Shown here: positions 52,808 through 61,156 of the stretch, piece by piece
Position numbering within the stretch: the stretch's first letter is position 1
How the letters are laid out: each line of letters begins with the position of its first letter
NCBI GenBank assembly: GCA_902779305.1
Contig: CACZBD010000011.1
Coordinates: 167,268-231,267 of the forward strand
DNA from: an uncultured Lachnospiraceae bacterium
GTDB lineage: Bacteria; Bacillota; Clostridia; Lachnospirales; Lachnospiraceae
Direction of reading: 5' to 3'
Length of the DNA stretch: 64,000 nt
The notes under the pieces: generated by a model
What the model was told of the DNA's origin: nothing
Databases searched by the model: none
What the model saw: only the letters and a program-made list of their open reading frames with translations
Position numbers and translations under genes: made by a program

Positions 52808-53847
52808 ACGAAGGCGGTATTTACGCATTACTCTGCAGACAACTGTCGGTGATCATGCGGGCGAATATCAGTCCGTTGAATGCACTGAAGATCTGCAGCG
52901 ACCAGATTGAAAATAAAAAACTCAAGAAGATCGTGGTACAGCTTGCAGGCGATCTTTCCGGCGGCGATAAGCTTTCCGACGCCATGAAACAGCATGGTGA
53001 CAGATTTCCGGAGATCGCCATCAGCGCAATGGAAGGCGCGGAAAAAAGCGGGGAGTGGGAAAAGGCCCTGCAGAGTCTGGCAGACTATTTTGAGATGCAG
53101 GCACGCCTTAGGGAAAGCGACAGAAGATCTACCTGGATCCCGGCTTTGACGGCGGTGCTCTGTGTCGGACTTCTGGCTGTGATCACACTGCAGGTGGTTC
53201 CAAGGTTTCTCGGGATGTTTAACGGGATCACCTATGAACTTCCGGGCATCACGAAACGGGTCCTTGCAGTCAGTACGTTCATCGGAGCGCAGGGAAAATA
53301 TATCCTGGCGGTCCTTCTGGGACTGGTCCTGCTTCGTCTGCTGTTCATGCTGACCCGGTTCGGAAAGAGCTTCCACGCCACATTGAAGATGCATCTGCCG
53401 CTTACCGGCCCTGTCAACAAAAGCCGGTTGAATGCACAGTTCTGCAAAGCGCTTTCAACGCTGCTCAAAAACGGAATGCCGATGCAGGAAGCGGTGCGCG
53501 TGATGGAGGATTCCGTCGGTGGCAATGAAAGAGTCAGGGGGGAACTGCAGGCGGTTTCCGAGCAGGTGGCTTCCGGAATGTCATTGTCCAATGCCCTGAA
53601 AGAATCCTCTTCGTTTTCGCCGATGATCCTGCAGATGATCTCGATCGGAGAGGAAAGCGGCACGCTGCCGTCCATACTGGATGACATGGCCGACTATTTT
53701 GAACGGAACATGAAACTGAAAGCGCACAGGAAAGCAGTGATTCTGGAAACATTTTTTGTACTCGTTCTCGGCATCGTGATGTGCATCGCCGTTACGGCTA
53801 TGGTACAGCCGATGATGGAGTTTTATGACATGGTCAGCGGGATGTAA
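52804..53847 (+). CDS. GspF/PilC-family inner-membrane protein
   Basis: A 347-residue polytopic protein of the type II secretion / type IV pilus platform family. Two T2SF domains are seen: residues about 8-110 (LSVIMRANISPLNALKICSDQI) and about 205-330 (QFCKALSTLLKNGMPMQEAVRVMEDSV, MILQMISIGEESGTLPSILDDMADYFERNM). TM helices lie near 115-135, 165-185 and 318-340. No assembly ATPase, prepilin peptidase or classical prepilin is encoded in the window. It may serve as a platform for the adjacent protein, or be repurposed. Overlaps the GH25 gene (ATGA). Confidence 0.9.
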   Translation: MNEGGIYALLCRQLSVIMRANISPLNALKICSDQIENKKLKKIVVQLAGDLSGGDKLSDAMKQHGDRFPEIAISAMEGAEKSGEWEKALQSLADYFEMQARLRESDRRSTWIPALTAVLCVGLLAVITLQVVPRFLGMFNGITYELPGITKRVLAVSTFIGAQGKYILAVLLGLVLLRLLFMLTRFGKSFHATLKMHLPLTGPVNKSRLNAQFCKALSTLLKNGMPMQEAVRVMEDSVGGNERVRGELQAVSEQVASGMSLSNALKESSSFSPMILQMISIGEESGTLPSILDDMADYFERNMKLKAHRKAVILETFFVLVLGIVMCIAVTAMVQPMMEFYDMVSGM

Positions 53848-53849
53848 AG

Positions 53850-55208
53850 ATGGAAAAACGTAGATCATTGGACAGTTTTCATATTCTGGTCCTGCTTACC
53901 GCGGTTTTCGGCATGGTCTGTATCGTGCTGTTCGTGCTCATGTTTCTTGCGAGAGGCATGATCGTTTCCACACAGCTCTTAAACCAGAGGGTGGAGATGA
54001 AGAGCACCATGGGACTGGATCAGGCCGAAGCAGCGCTGAAGGAGATCTTAAACGAAACGGCGAAAGATACCGCCGCGCAGGTGTATGTCAGGGTACAGGA
54101 AGAACTGATGAAACCGGATGCCCCGTCCTTAAGTGAAGAGGAGGCCTTGCGGCTTTACAGGCTCCGGTACTGCGAGGCATTGTCCGAGACCTGCACACTG
54201 CCCCTGCTTTCCGAAGAACTTAAAAAGAGAACAAAGGAAGAAAAGGGGACGGTCGAACTGTTCGGAAAGGAACCGGATCACGAGATCCTTTTTGACAGCG
54301 AACAGGGTGAAATGACCGCTTATGCGATCAAAAACGTCAACATCGCCTACACCTATCTGGACAGTTACCGCAAAGAAGCCGGCCTTGACTATACGATCGC
54401 ATTGCCATCGGCAACATTTTATAACGGCAATGACCAGCTGTTTGAGTATTCCCTGATCGGCAAAAAAGGGATCTATTTTACCGGAAGCACCTCTTCCGTG
54501 GTCGGAAATCTGTTTGCGGGAACGCATTCCGCGGAAGAATACAGAAAAGCGGAGGCAGGCTACGGAGAACGAAAGATCTACGGCGGGATCAATCTGATGG
54601 CAACGCAGCTGGGTGTGGAAGCGGACAAGATCATTTCGGAAGGGGACATTAATCTGAAGGGTTCTTTTGCCGCATTTGGAACGGACGAAAAACCGGTATC
54701 GATCTATGCGAATGAGATCAACGAGATCGCCGGCTATTTCATGCATACCAATTACACGCTTGTGGGAAATATCCTGGCAAGAAACGGGGAGGCATACACG
54801 GAAGCGGTGGAACTTGTGGATGCGGCGGCAGGAAACCTGGATAATTTCAGTTATTACTATGATTCGGAAAATGATGAAACCTACAGGGGCCGCTACAGAA
54901 AGATCCTGTCCAACACGGATGTGACGTTATCAGGTGATTTTACCGGTGCCGTGATGACCAGCGGAAACGTGATCATTGAAGCGGACTGCAATGTGGAAGG
55001 CCTGATCTATGCGCTTGACAGGATCTATGTCCGCGGGAACAACAATATCGTTTCCAACCGGGATATCATGCGCAGGATCATTGAGGAAGAATGCGCCAAA
55101 GGAGATGCCGATCCGGTCTTTTTGCTGAAGGAATATATGGGCGGTATGGTGTACAGGGGGATGGAACCATGCCCCACAGAAATGGTTGCATATACAATTA
55201 CTAAGTGA
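53850..55208 (+). CDS. Membrane-anchored protein with beta-helix-like C-terminal region, unknown function
   Basis: A 452-residue protein with one N-terminal TM helix (about 11-35), then a helical region (about 40-145). A long beta-rich part follows, in which short repeats such as IISEGDINLKGSFAAFG, NTDVTLSGDFTGAVMTSGNVIIEADCNVEGLIYALDRIYVRGNNNIV recall bactofilin/PilX-like polymer-forming helices. The N-terminus lacks a clear type III signal cleavage site (no G|FTLxE), so it is not an obvious pilin. It starts two bases after the GspF-like gene and is probably its partner. No family recognised with certainty. Confidence 0.65.
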   Translation: MEKRRSLDSFHILVLLTAVFGMVCIVLFVLMFLARGMIVSTQLLNQRVEMKSTMGLDQAEAALKEILNETAKDTAAQVYVRVQEELMKPDAPSLSEEEALRLYRLRYCEALSETCTLPLLSEELKKRTKEEKGTVELFGKEPDHEILFDSEQGEMTAYAIKNVNIAYTYLDSYRKEAGLDYTIALPSATFYNGNDQLFEYSLIGKKGIYFTGSTSSVVGNLFAGTHSAEEYRKAEAGYGERKIYGGINLMATQLGVEADKIISEGDINLKGSFAAFGTDEKPVSIYANEINEIAGYFMHTNYTLVGNILARNGEAYTEAVELVDAAAGNLDNFSYYYDSENDETYRGRYRKILSNTDVTLSGDFTGAVMTSGNVIIEADCNVEGLIYALDRIYVRGNNNIVSNRDIMRRIIEEECAKGDADPVFLLKEYMGGMVYRGMEPCPTEMVAYTITK

Positions 55209-55214
55209 TAAGAT
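55186..55214 (+). promoter_or_regulatory. Possible promoter of the SARP-like regulator and diguanylate cyclase pair
   Basis: TTGCAT (55186-55191), 17-base spacer, TAAGAT (55209-55214), overlapping the end of the upstream gene; the regulator starts 36 bases later with AAGGAGAG. Confidence 0.5.
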
Positions 55215-55250
55215 AACATTAATGATTATATGTGACATAAGGAGAGTATT

Positions 55251-56381
55251 ATGCATTCCAGAATAGAGATTACTTTATTCAGCAAATTTGAGATCAAAAT
55301 GAACGGGGAGCCGATCCTGGTGAGCCTTGCGAATACGAGAAAGACGAAGCTGTTTTTGTCGTATCTGCTTCTTCACAAGCAGAAAGCGATCCCCCACAGG
55401 GAACTGTTTGAACTGCTCTGGTCCGGCGAGGATTATTCCAATCCCGGCACGGCGCTTCGTACCCTTTTGTACAGATACAGGGCGCTTGTGGACAGCACCG
55501 GGATCAAGCAGCTTTCCAACTCGATCATTTCCAGACGCGGCGCCTATCAGTGGAATCCCGAGCTGGATGTTTCCATCGATATTTTTGATTTTGACGAATA
55601 TTCCAAGATCGGCCTGAACAAGTCGATGAGTATTGCGAAGCGCAAACAGTGCTTAAAACGCGCGATCGATCTCTATACGGGACCGCTTCTTCCCGATTCC
55701 GGCGAAGAACACTGGGTCGTGCCCAAAGCGGTCTATTACAGGGATCTGTATCTGCATGATGTGATGGCCTATGTCGAGATCCTCAAAGAAGAAAAGGATT
55801 ATGATGAGATCCGCTCCATCTGCCATAACGCGCTTGCGCTTGCGGGCCCTTCTGCCCTGATCTCCATGGAAGAGGAGGCGGCGATCGCCAAAGGCAAGGT
55901 GAGCCAGGAACTGTCGCTTCGCTATGAGAATACGATCGTCAGCCTGCAGAAGATCGAAGGACTGATCTCGGATGTGCAGAAAGATATGGAGACCGAGGAC
56001 AGAGAGGACACCGCGTTTGTATGCGAATATGGAGTGTTCCGCGATATTTATCATCTGCAGCGCCGCCTGCTTGCAAGGACCGGCGATACGATGTTTTTGT
56101 CCATGCTTTCGATGGAAAGAAAGGCTAAAGAGGAGTTCGAACCTCTGGTGCATGAGAAGGTCATGTCTTCCCTTTTGGATATCCTGCGCCATGAACTGCG
56201 CTGCGGCGACAGTATCTGCAGGTATTCGGACAACATTTATGCGATCCTGTTCCCGGCCGATTCCTTTGAGAATGCCGTGAAGATCATGGAGCGCGTGAAA
56301 CAGTCCGTTTCCCGTAATATCAGTGAAAAAGAAGTGATGACCGTTTACCGGATCCGCCCGCTGAAAAATGCGAAGGAGTAA
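55251..56381 (+). CDS. SARP-like transcription regulator with C-terminal catalytically dead GGDEF domain that keeps an I-site
   Basis: A 376-residue protein. The N-terminal OmpR-type winged helix (about 1-105: EITLFSKFEIKMNGEPILVSLANTRKTKLFLSYLLLHKQKAIPHRELFELLW) is followed by a BTAD-like helical domain (about 110-245). The C-terminal domain (about 255-365) has the GGDEF fold pattern, but its active-site motif reads SDNIY (326-330), while RCGD (317-320) lies exactly five residues before it, the position of the RxxD inhibitory site that binds cyclic di-GMP. It is thus a candidate cyclic di-GMP-responsive regulator. It lies directly upstream of a diguanylate cyclase gene (5 bases). Confidence 0.75.
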   Translation: MHSRIEITLFSKFEIKMNGEPILVSLANTRKTKLFLSYLLLHKQKAIPHRELFELLWSGEDYSNPGTALRTLLYRYRALVDSTGIKQLSNSIISRRGAYQWNPELDVSIDIFDFDEYSKIGLNKSMSIAKRKQCLKRAIDLYTGPLLPDSGEEHWVVPKAVYYRDLYLHDVMAYVEILKEEKDYDEIRSICHNALALAGPSALISMEEEAAIAKGKVSQELSLRYENTIVSLQKIEGLISDVQKDMETEDREDTAFVCEYGVFRDIYHLQRRLLARTGDTMFLSMLSMERKAKEEFEPLVHEKVMSSLLDILRHELRCGDSICRYSDNIYAILFPADSFENAVKIMERVKQSVSRNISEKEVMTVYRIRPLKNAKE

Positions 56382-56386
56382 GATCC

Positions 56387-58813
56387 ATGCCTGAAAACAG
56401 GAGACTTACAATCGGCGTGCTGATCGGTAACGCCAATTCCACGCATTCGATCAACACACTGCAGGGCATCAGACAGGCCGCAAAGGAAGCCGGGGTGAAT
56501 ACCCTGACTTTTCTTGGCGTGCATACGGAATACAAGTTCAAAGAATTCTATGATGAGGACATCAGCTACGATTACCAGATCATGACCGTCTTTGATTATG
56601 TGGATCTGGCAAATGTGGATGCCCTGATCATCTCATACGGCGAGATTGTTGTCTTTTTGCAGGAAGCGAAGCGCCGTCATTTTCTGGACAAATACGACAA
56701 GATCCCCAAAATCGTTCTGGAAGAACTGGTGGAGAATGACATCACCAGATACCAGATCTCCGACAACTATAACGGGATGCGTTCCGTTGTGGAGCACCTG
56801 GTCAAGGATCACGGCTACCGGCATTTCGTGAATTTAAGAGGCCCAATCGGCAATAAGGACGCGGATGAGAGATTCCGCGCGTTTGAGGATGTGCTTGGGG
56901 AATACCATATCAAAGTCACCGACGAGATGGTACAGGTGGGTGATTTTACCGAATCGGTGGAAGAACAGGTGGAATACCTGTTTGACCATAATCCGCGGAT
57001 CGATGCGTTTGTGTGCGCAAACGACACCATGGCCACAGCGGTCTACAAAGTCTGCAAACAGAGGCGTGAAGAACTGTTCCAGATGACGCCGCGGGCGAGA
57101 GAGTGGATGAAGAACAGCCCGCTGCGTTATAAGATCGGTGTTGACATTGAATCGGGAGAAGGGATCGCGGTCACGGGATATGATGATGCGGCGATCGCTG
57201 CAATCATGGATCCGTCACTGACAACGGTCGCACAGAACCAGTTCGCGATCGGTTACAAGGCGCTCTATAATCTTCTCGATCTTTTGAAAGTCAAGGAGAG
57301 CAAGGATGCCGGAAACATTGTCCTGCAGACGCAGCTGATCTGCAGGAATTCATGCGGTTGCCAGGATCCTGACCAGCATGATTTTGAGCCGATGAGCGAA
57401 CATGAAAAGCAGAATCCGGAATTCTACGTGATCAAACTGGCCGAACAGATCAAGGATGCCATCATCGTATCGGATGTCAGCGAAGGGATCGCGGACAAAG
57501 TCTATGAGACGATCTACGATATCCTGTATGCGGATGTGATCATCTATCTCGGATACGTGCGGGAACATCTGTCGATCAAGCATGTGGTGGAACAGCTTAG
57601 GAATCTGATGAGCGGGCCTTACGCGGAATATATTTCCCCGACGGCGCTGACCAAGACCTATTCCGACTTTCTGTCTGCGGTGATCCGTAAGACCAATGAT
57701 CATGATGAGGAAGTCATGCTGACGGAGATCATGCTGGAGGGCGTGAAATACCTGCAGGGCTTTACCTATAAAATGGCAACGGACGGATTGTATGAGTTTG
57801 AAAATGACGCATGGTTCATGTCCATGATGGTCAGGGACATGGTCAATCATGTCGACTCCGAGAAGGAAATGTTCCGTAATGCCATCAGCCGGTTTAAAAA
57901 CCTGAAGATGGGCGCGACTTATGTATATACGACCAAAGAGCCTATGGTCGTGGAAGCGGATCAGGATTGGACGGCGCCGGAAGCGCTGTATCTTTCCGCC
58001 TATACGTCCGCAAACGGCGACCGGTTTGAATCTTTTGACAGGGACGAACGTCCGGTCCTGACGAAGGAACACAGTTTTGCGGACTTTTCCGTTGAAAGAG
58101 GCAATAAGCAGTTCCATCTGACACTGCTTCCGATCTATTCCGACAGGATCCAGTACGGGATGCTGGTTTCGGAAGTTGCACCGCTGGATACCAAGGGGCT
58201 GTTCAATGTCAGCGTGCAGCTTGGCACAGCGCTCAAATACAATGAACTGAGCCGGAAACAGAGAGAGGCGCAGGCGGCGCTTGAAACGCTGATCAAGGAA
58301 GTCGAAGACAAGAACAGCATGCTGCGGTTTATTTCGGAATATGATTCCCTGACGGACTGCCTGAACCGCAGAGGCTTTATCGAGCGTGCGGTCAATCTGA
58401 AGAACGATAATCCGGGGCTGACCTGTGTGGCGATCTTTGCAGACCTCGATCATCTCAAAGAGATCAACGACCGGTTCGGACATGCGGAGGGTGATTTTGC
58501 CATCAAATCCGTTGCGGACTTTATCCGCGGCAGTGTCGGTAAAGAGCAGATCCTCGGCAGACTCGGCGGAGATGAGTTTGTGGCCATCGTTGTGCCTTCT
58601 GAAGGCGAAACGGGCGACAGTATTTGTGAAAAGATCAAAAAGACTGCTGAAAGTTTCAATCAGCAGTCCGATAAACCGTTTTATATTGAGTGTTCTCTGG
58701 GGTATATCACTTTTGTCTGCAACGAGGACATCAACATGCAGGATGTTCTGGATGCAGCGGACAGAGAACTGTATAAGAGCAAAAAGAACAGGCGGGCGTC
58801 ATCCGTCAGATGA
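56387..58813 (+). CDS. LacI-type ligand-binding domain / GGDEF diguanylate cyclase
   Basis: An 808-residue protein without signal peptide or TM helix, so the sensor is cytoplasmic. Residues about 5-325 resemble the Peripla_BP_3 fold of LacI regulators (LTIGVLIGNANSTHSINTLQGIRQAAKEAGV, AFVCANDTMATAVYK, GIAVTGYDDAAIAAIMDPSLTTVAQNQFAIGYKA), closing with NSCGC. A middle region (about 335-620) is not recognised, with a coiled coil at about 620-640. The GGDEF domain follows (about 645-800), with GRLGGDEF (GGDEF at 727-731) intact. The I-site position holds GKEQ (718-721), so product inhibition is probably absent. It would make cyclic di-GMP in response to a small ligand, perhaps a sugar. Confidence 0.88.
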   Translation: MPENRRLTIGVLIGNANSTHSINTLQGIRQAAKEAGVNTLTFLGVHTEYKFKEFYDEDISYDYQIMTVFDYVDLANVDALIISYGEIVVFLQEAKRRHFLDKYDKIPKIVLEELVENDITRYQISDNYNGMRSVVEHLVKDHGYRHFVNLRGPIGNKDADERFRAFEDVLGEYHIKVTDEMVQVGDFTESVEEQVEYLFDHNPRIDAFVCANDTMATAVYKVCKQRREELFQMTPRAREWMKNSPLRYKIGVDIESGEGIAVTGYDDAAIAAIMDPSLTTVAQNQFAIGYKALYNLLDLLKVKESKDAGNIVLQTQLICRNSCGCQDPDQHDFEPMSEHEKQNPEFYVIKLAEQIKDAIIVSDVSEGIADKVYETIYDILYADVIIYLGYVREHLSIKHVVEQLRNLMSGPYAEYISPTALTKTYSDFLSAVIRKTNDHDEEVMLTEIMLEGVKYLQGFTYKMATDGLYEFENDAWFMSMMVRDMVNHVDSEKEMFRNAISRFKNLKMGATYVYTTKEPMVVEADQDWTAPEALYLSAYTSANGDRFESFDRDERPVLTKEHSFADFSVERGNKQFHLTLLPIYSDRIQYGMLVSEVAPLDTKGLFNVSVQLGTALKYNELSRKQREAQAALETLIKEVEDKNSMLRFISEYDSLTDCLNRRGFIERAVNLKNDNPGLTCVAIFADLDHLKEINDRFGHAEGDFAIKSVADFIRGSVGKEQILGRLGGDEFVAIVVPSEGETGDSICEKIKKTAESFNQQSDKPFYIECSLGYITFVCNEDINMQDVLDAADRELYKSKKNRRASSVR

Positions 58814-60094
58814 TCAGCCGTTTAATTTGCGCTGTCTTCTTTCTTTCACTTCGACGGGCATTTCCGTGATATCTCCCGATCTGATCAGCGCTTCCCTTGT
58901 AAGGAGCGGTCCGACGAGTTCATAGATCAGCACCGAAAACAAGATGATATTTCTGATGAGTGTCCCTTCCGCTTCACCGAGTGCCTGCGCAGAGACACAC
59001 ATGCCGAGGGCAACACCGGCCTGCGGCAGCAGCGTGATGCCGAGATTGTGCACGACTTTTTTGGAACAGCCGACGGCTTTTGAAGAAACATAAGCCCCGG
59101 CATATTTCCCGATGCTTCTTGACAGGATATAGATCACGCCGATCATAATGAGCATTCCCTCTTTAAACACTTCCAGACGAAGCGCCGCGCCGCTTAATAC
59201 AAAAAAGCAGGCAAGCAGCGGCCTTGACCATTTGTCCGCGCGCTCCATGATCTCTTCCGACAAAGGACAGATATTGCAGAATATGGTTCCGAGCATCATG
59301 CAGGTCAAAAGGGATGAAAAACCGATCGTAACCGGTCCGACGGTAAAATGAAGCTTCGCGACAGCAACCGTTAAGATCACGAAAGCGATGGTCATGGACA
59401 GACGGTTGGTGTTGGAATGGAAGAGCTTTTCGATCTGCGTCAGCACATATCCGCAGACCGTTCCCAAAAGCAGGGAGCAGACGATCTCGATCAGGGGATC
59501 GAAGATAATGGAGGCGATGCTGATCTGCCCGCTGACCATGACTTTGGCGATTCCGAAAGATACGGCAAAAAGGATCAGACCGACGGCATCATCGAGCGCG
59601 ACGATGGGAAGCAGGAGATCCGTTAGTTCGCCTTTGGCCTTAAACTGTCTGACGACCATCAGTGTTGCGGCAGGAGCCGTAGCGGAAGCAATGGCGCCAA
59701 GCGTGATGGCACTCGGCAGGCTTAAGAGATCCGGCCGGATCCGGTGGAAGATATAAAGCGTGATATCGACAAGAACGGTCGCAAGGACTGCCTGTATGAT
59801 GCCGATCACGAAGGCCTGTTTTCCGGTTTTTTTAAGAGCGGACAGACGGAATTCACTGCCGATCGAAAAAGCGATAAAGCCCATAGCCACTTCATTGACC
59901 AGATCATATCTTGCGACTTCCTCATAAGTGGATAGACCAAGATAGCCACCGCCGATCCTGCCGATCACGAAGGGACCGATCAGGATGCCGGAGATCAGGA
60001 ATGCAGTCACGTCCGGCAGGTTCCATTTCTTGAAAAGTCTGGTCATCATAAGCCCGGCCAACAGGGCCAATGCAACATTTAAAAGTATCGCCAT
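58814..60094 (-). CDS. Cation:proton antiporter (CPA2/KefB-type)
   Basis: A 426-residue membrane protein with about twelve helices of the Na+/H+ exchanger family. Features are LFKKWNLPDVTAFLISGILIGPFVIG near the N-terminus, GSEFRLSALKKTGKQAFVIGIIQA, and the ion-site region ATAPAATLMVVRQFKAKGELTDLLLPIVALDDAVGLILFAV with conserved Asp residues. There is no TrkA-type domain. The stop codon directly abuts the stop of the convergent cyclase gene. It is expressed from its own well-formed promoter. Ion specificity is unknown. Confidence 0.9.
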   Translation of the reverse strand: MAILLNVALALLAGLMMTRLFKKWNLPDVTAFLISGILIGPFVIGRIGGGYLGLSTYEEVARYDLVNEVAMGFIAFSIGSEFRLSALKKTGKQAFVIGIIQAVLATVLVDITLYIFHRIRPDLLSLPSAITLGAIASATAPAATLMVVRQFKAKGELTDLLLPIVALDDAVGLILFAVSFGIAKVMVSGQISIASIIFDPLIEIVCSLLLGTVCGYVLTQIEKLFHSNTNRLSMTIAFVILTVAVAKLHFTVGPVTIGFSSLLTCMMLGTIFCNICPLSEEIMERADKWSRPLLACFFVLSGAALRLEVFKEGMLIMIGVIYILSRSIGKYAGAYVSSKAVGCSKKVVHNLGITLLPQAGVALGMCVSAQALGEAEGTLIRNIILFSVLIYELVGPLLTREALIRSGDITEMPVEVKERRQRKLNG

Positions 60095-60118
60095 GTCATC
60101 TCACCTCACAACTTTACC

Positions 60119-60147
60119 ATATTAGGACAAGCATCAGGGTTTGTCAA
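60119..60147 (-). promoter_or_regulatory. Promoter of the antiporter gene
   Basis: On the minus strand, TTGACA (60147-60142), 17-base spacer, TAATAT (60124-60119). The start codon follows about 25 bases on, with GAGGTGAG as ribosome site. Confidence 0.85.
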
Positions 60148-60153
60148 ATACGG

Positions 60154-60182
60154 TTGAAAAAAACACTTTAACATGATAAACT
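60154..60182 (+). promoter_or_regulatory. Promoter of the cheC gene
   Basis: TTGAAA (60154-60159), 17-base spacer, TAAACT (60177-60182), divergent from the antiporter promoter; GAGGTG precedes the cheC start. Confidence 0.65.
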
Positions 60183-60233
60183 GTTATGTATGACATTTCA
60201 AATAATGACAAATAAGTTTTGAGGTGTATCTGA

Positions 60234-60854
60234 ATGGTAGTAAATGGCAGTTTGAATGAAATGCAATTGGATGTGGTCAAGGAGATCGGCAACATCGGAG
60301 CCGGAAATGCCTGCACCGCATTGTCTGTTCTGCTGGGCACGGCAGTGAATATGGATGTGCCGCATGTACGTATCCTTGATTTTGACTCTACCTCACAGTA
60401 TCTGGGCGGTGGGGAAAATCAGATCCTGGGGATCCAGATCGATGTCACGGACGATCTGGACGGCATGATGTTCCACATTGTCCGCAAGCCTTTTGCGGAG
60501 CGGATCATCAACACATTTTACGAGAAGCACCTCGAAGACCTCGCAAATCTGGATGAAATGGACACCTCCGTTTTGAGCGAGATGGCAAACATCACATCGG
60601 GTGCCTATGCGAACGCGCTTGCGACTCTGACCAATCTGTTTGTCAATATCGGCGCACCGATCCAGAAATGTGCAAAGATCGGCGAGATCTTAAAGATCCC
60701 GTTCCAATCCATGGTAAAACCGGGGGAGAAGATCCTGGTGATCGATGAGGAGTTCGAGATCGGCGAGCAGAAGATCAATTCCAACATGCTTCTGGTCCTT
60801 GAGAAGAATTCCCTGATGAAATTATTTGAGAGATTAGGAGTTATGTCGTTATGA
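60234..60854 (+). CDS. cheC: CheC-family CheY-P phosphatase
   Basis: A 206-residue chemotaxis adaptation protein. Both duplicated active-site helices are visible: EIGNIGAGNACTALSVLLG (about 16-34) and EMANITSGAYANALATLTNL (about 112-131), each with the Glu/Asn pair needed for CheY-P dephosphorylation. There is no CheD or other che gene beside it, which is unusual as CheC is normally encoded near cheD or fliY. It overlaps the next gene by four bases. It ties in with the chemoreceptor at 28018. Confidence 0.9.
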   Translation: MVVNGSLNEMQLDVVKEIGNIGAGNACTALSVLLGTAVNMDVPHVRILDFDSTSQYLGGGENQILGIQIDVTDDLDGMMFHIVRKPFAERIINTFYEKHLEDLANLDEMDTSVLSEMANITSGAYANALATLTNLFVNIGAPIQKCAKIGEILKIPFQSMVKPGEKILVIDEEFEIGEQKINSNMLLVLEKNSLMKLFERLGVMSL

Positions 60855-61147
60855 ATCCCAAGATCCATACCGAAGCGGTCGATTTTCTGTTTGACGCTAT
60901 CATGCAGCTGAAGAGTAAAGAAGAATGCTATATCTTCTTTGAGGATATCTGCACGATCAACGAGCTTTTATCCCTGTCACAGCGATTCGAAGTGGCCAGC
61001 ATGCTCAGAGAGAAGAAGACCTATCTGGATATTGCCGAAAAGACGGGGGCATCTACTGCAACGATCAGCCGGGTCAACCGTTCTTTAAACTACGGAAACG
61101 ACGGTTATGACATGGTCTTAAACCGGATGAAGAAGGACAGCAACTGA
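60851..61147 (+). CDS. yerC: YerC/YecD family TrpR-related DNA-binding protein
   Basis: A 98-residue helix-turn-helix protein of the TrpR-like superfamily. The helical core LLSLSQRFEVASMLREKKTYLDIAEKTGASTATISRVNRSLNYG contains the HTH (residues about 55-78). The Bacillus subtilis homologue is encoded with pcrA-region genes, and here too it directly precedes pcrA. The start overlaps cheC by four bases. Regulatory target unknown. Confidence 0.9.
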   Translation: MNPKIHTEAVDFLFDAIMQLKSKEECYIFFEDICTINELLSLSQRFEVASMLREKKTYLDIAEKTGASTATISRVNRSLNYGNDGYDMVLNRMKKDSN

Positions 61148-61156
61148 GAGGATCAT

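Noticed and set aside
53850..55208. Type IV pilin or minor pilin
   Set aside because: The N-terminus lacks the prepilin peptidase motif (G before a hydrophobic helix with Glu at +5); only a plain TM anchor is visible.
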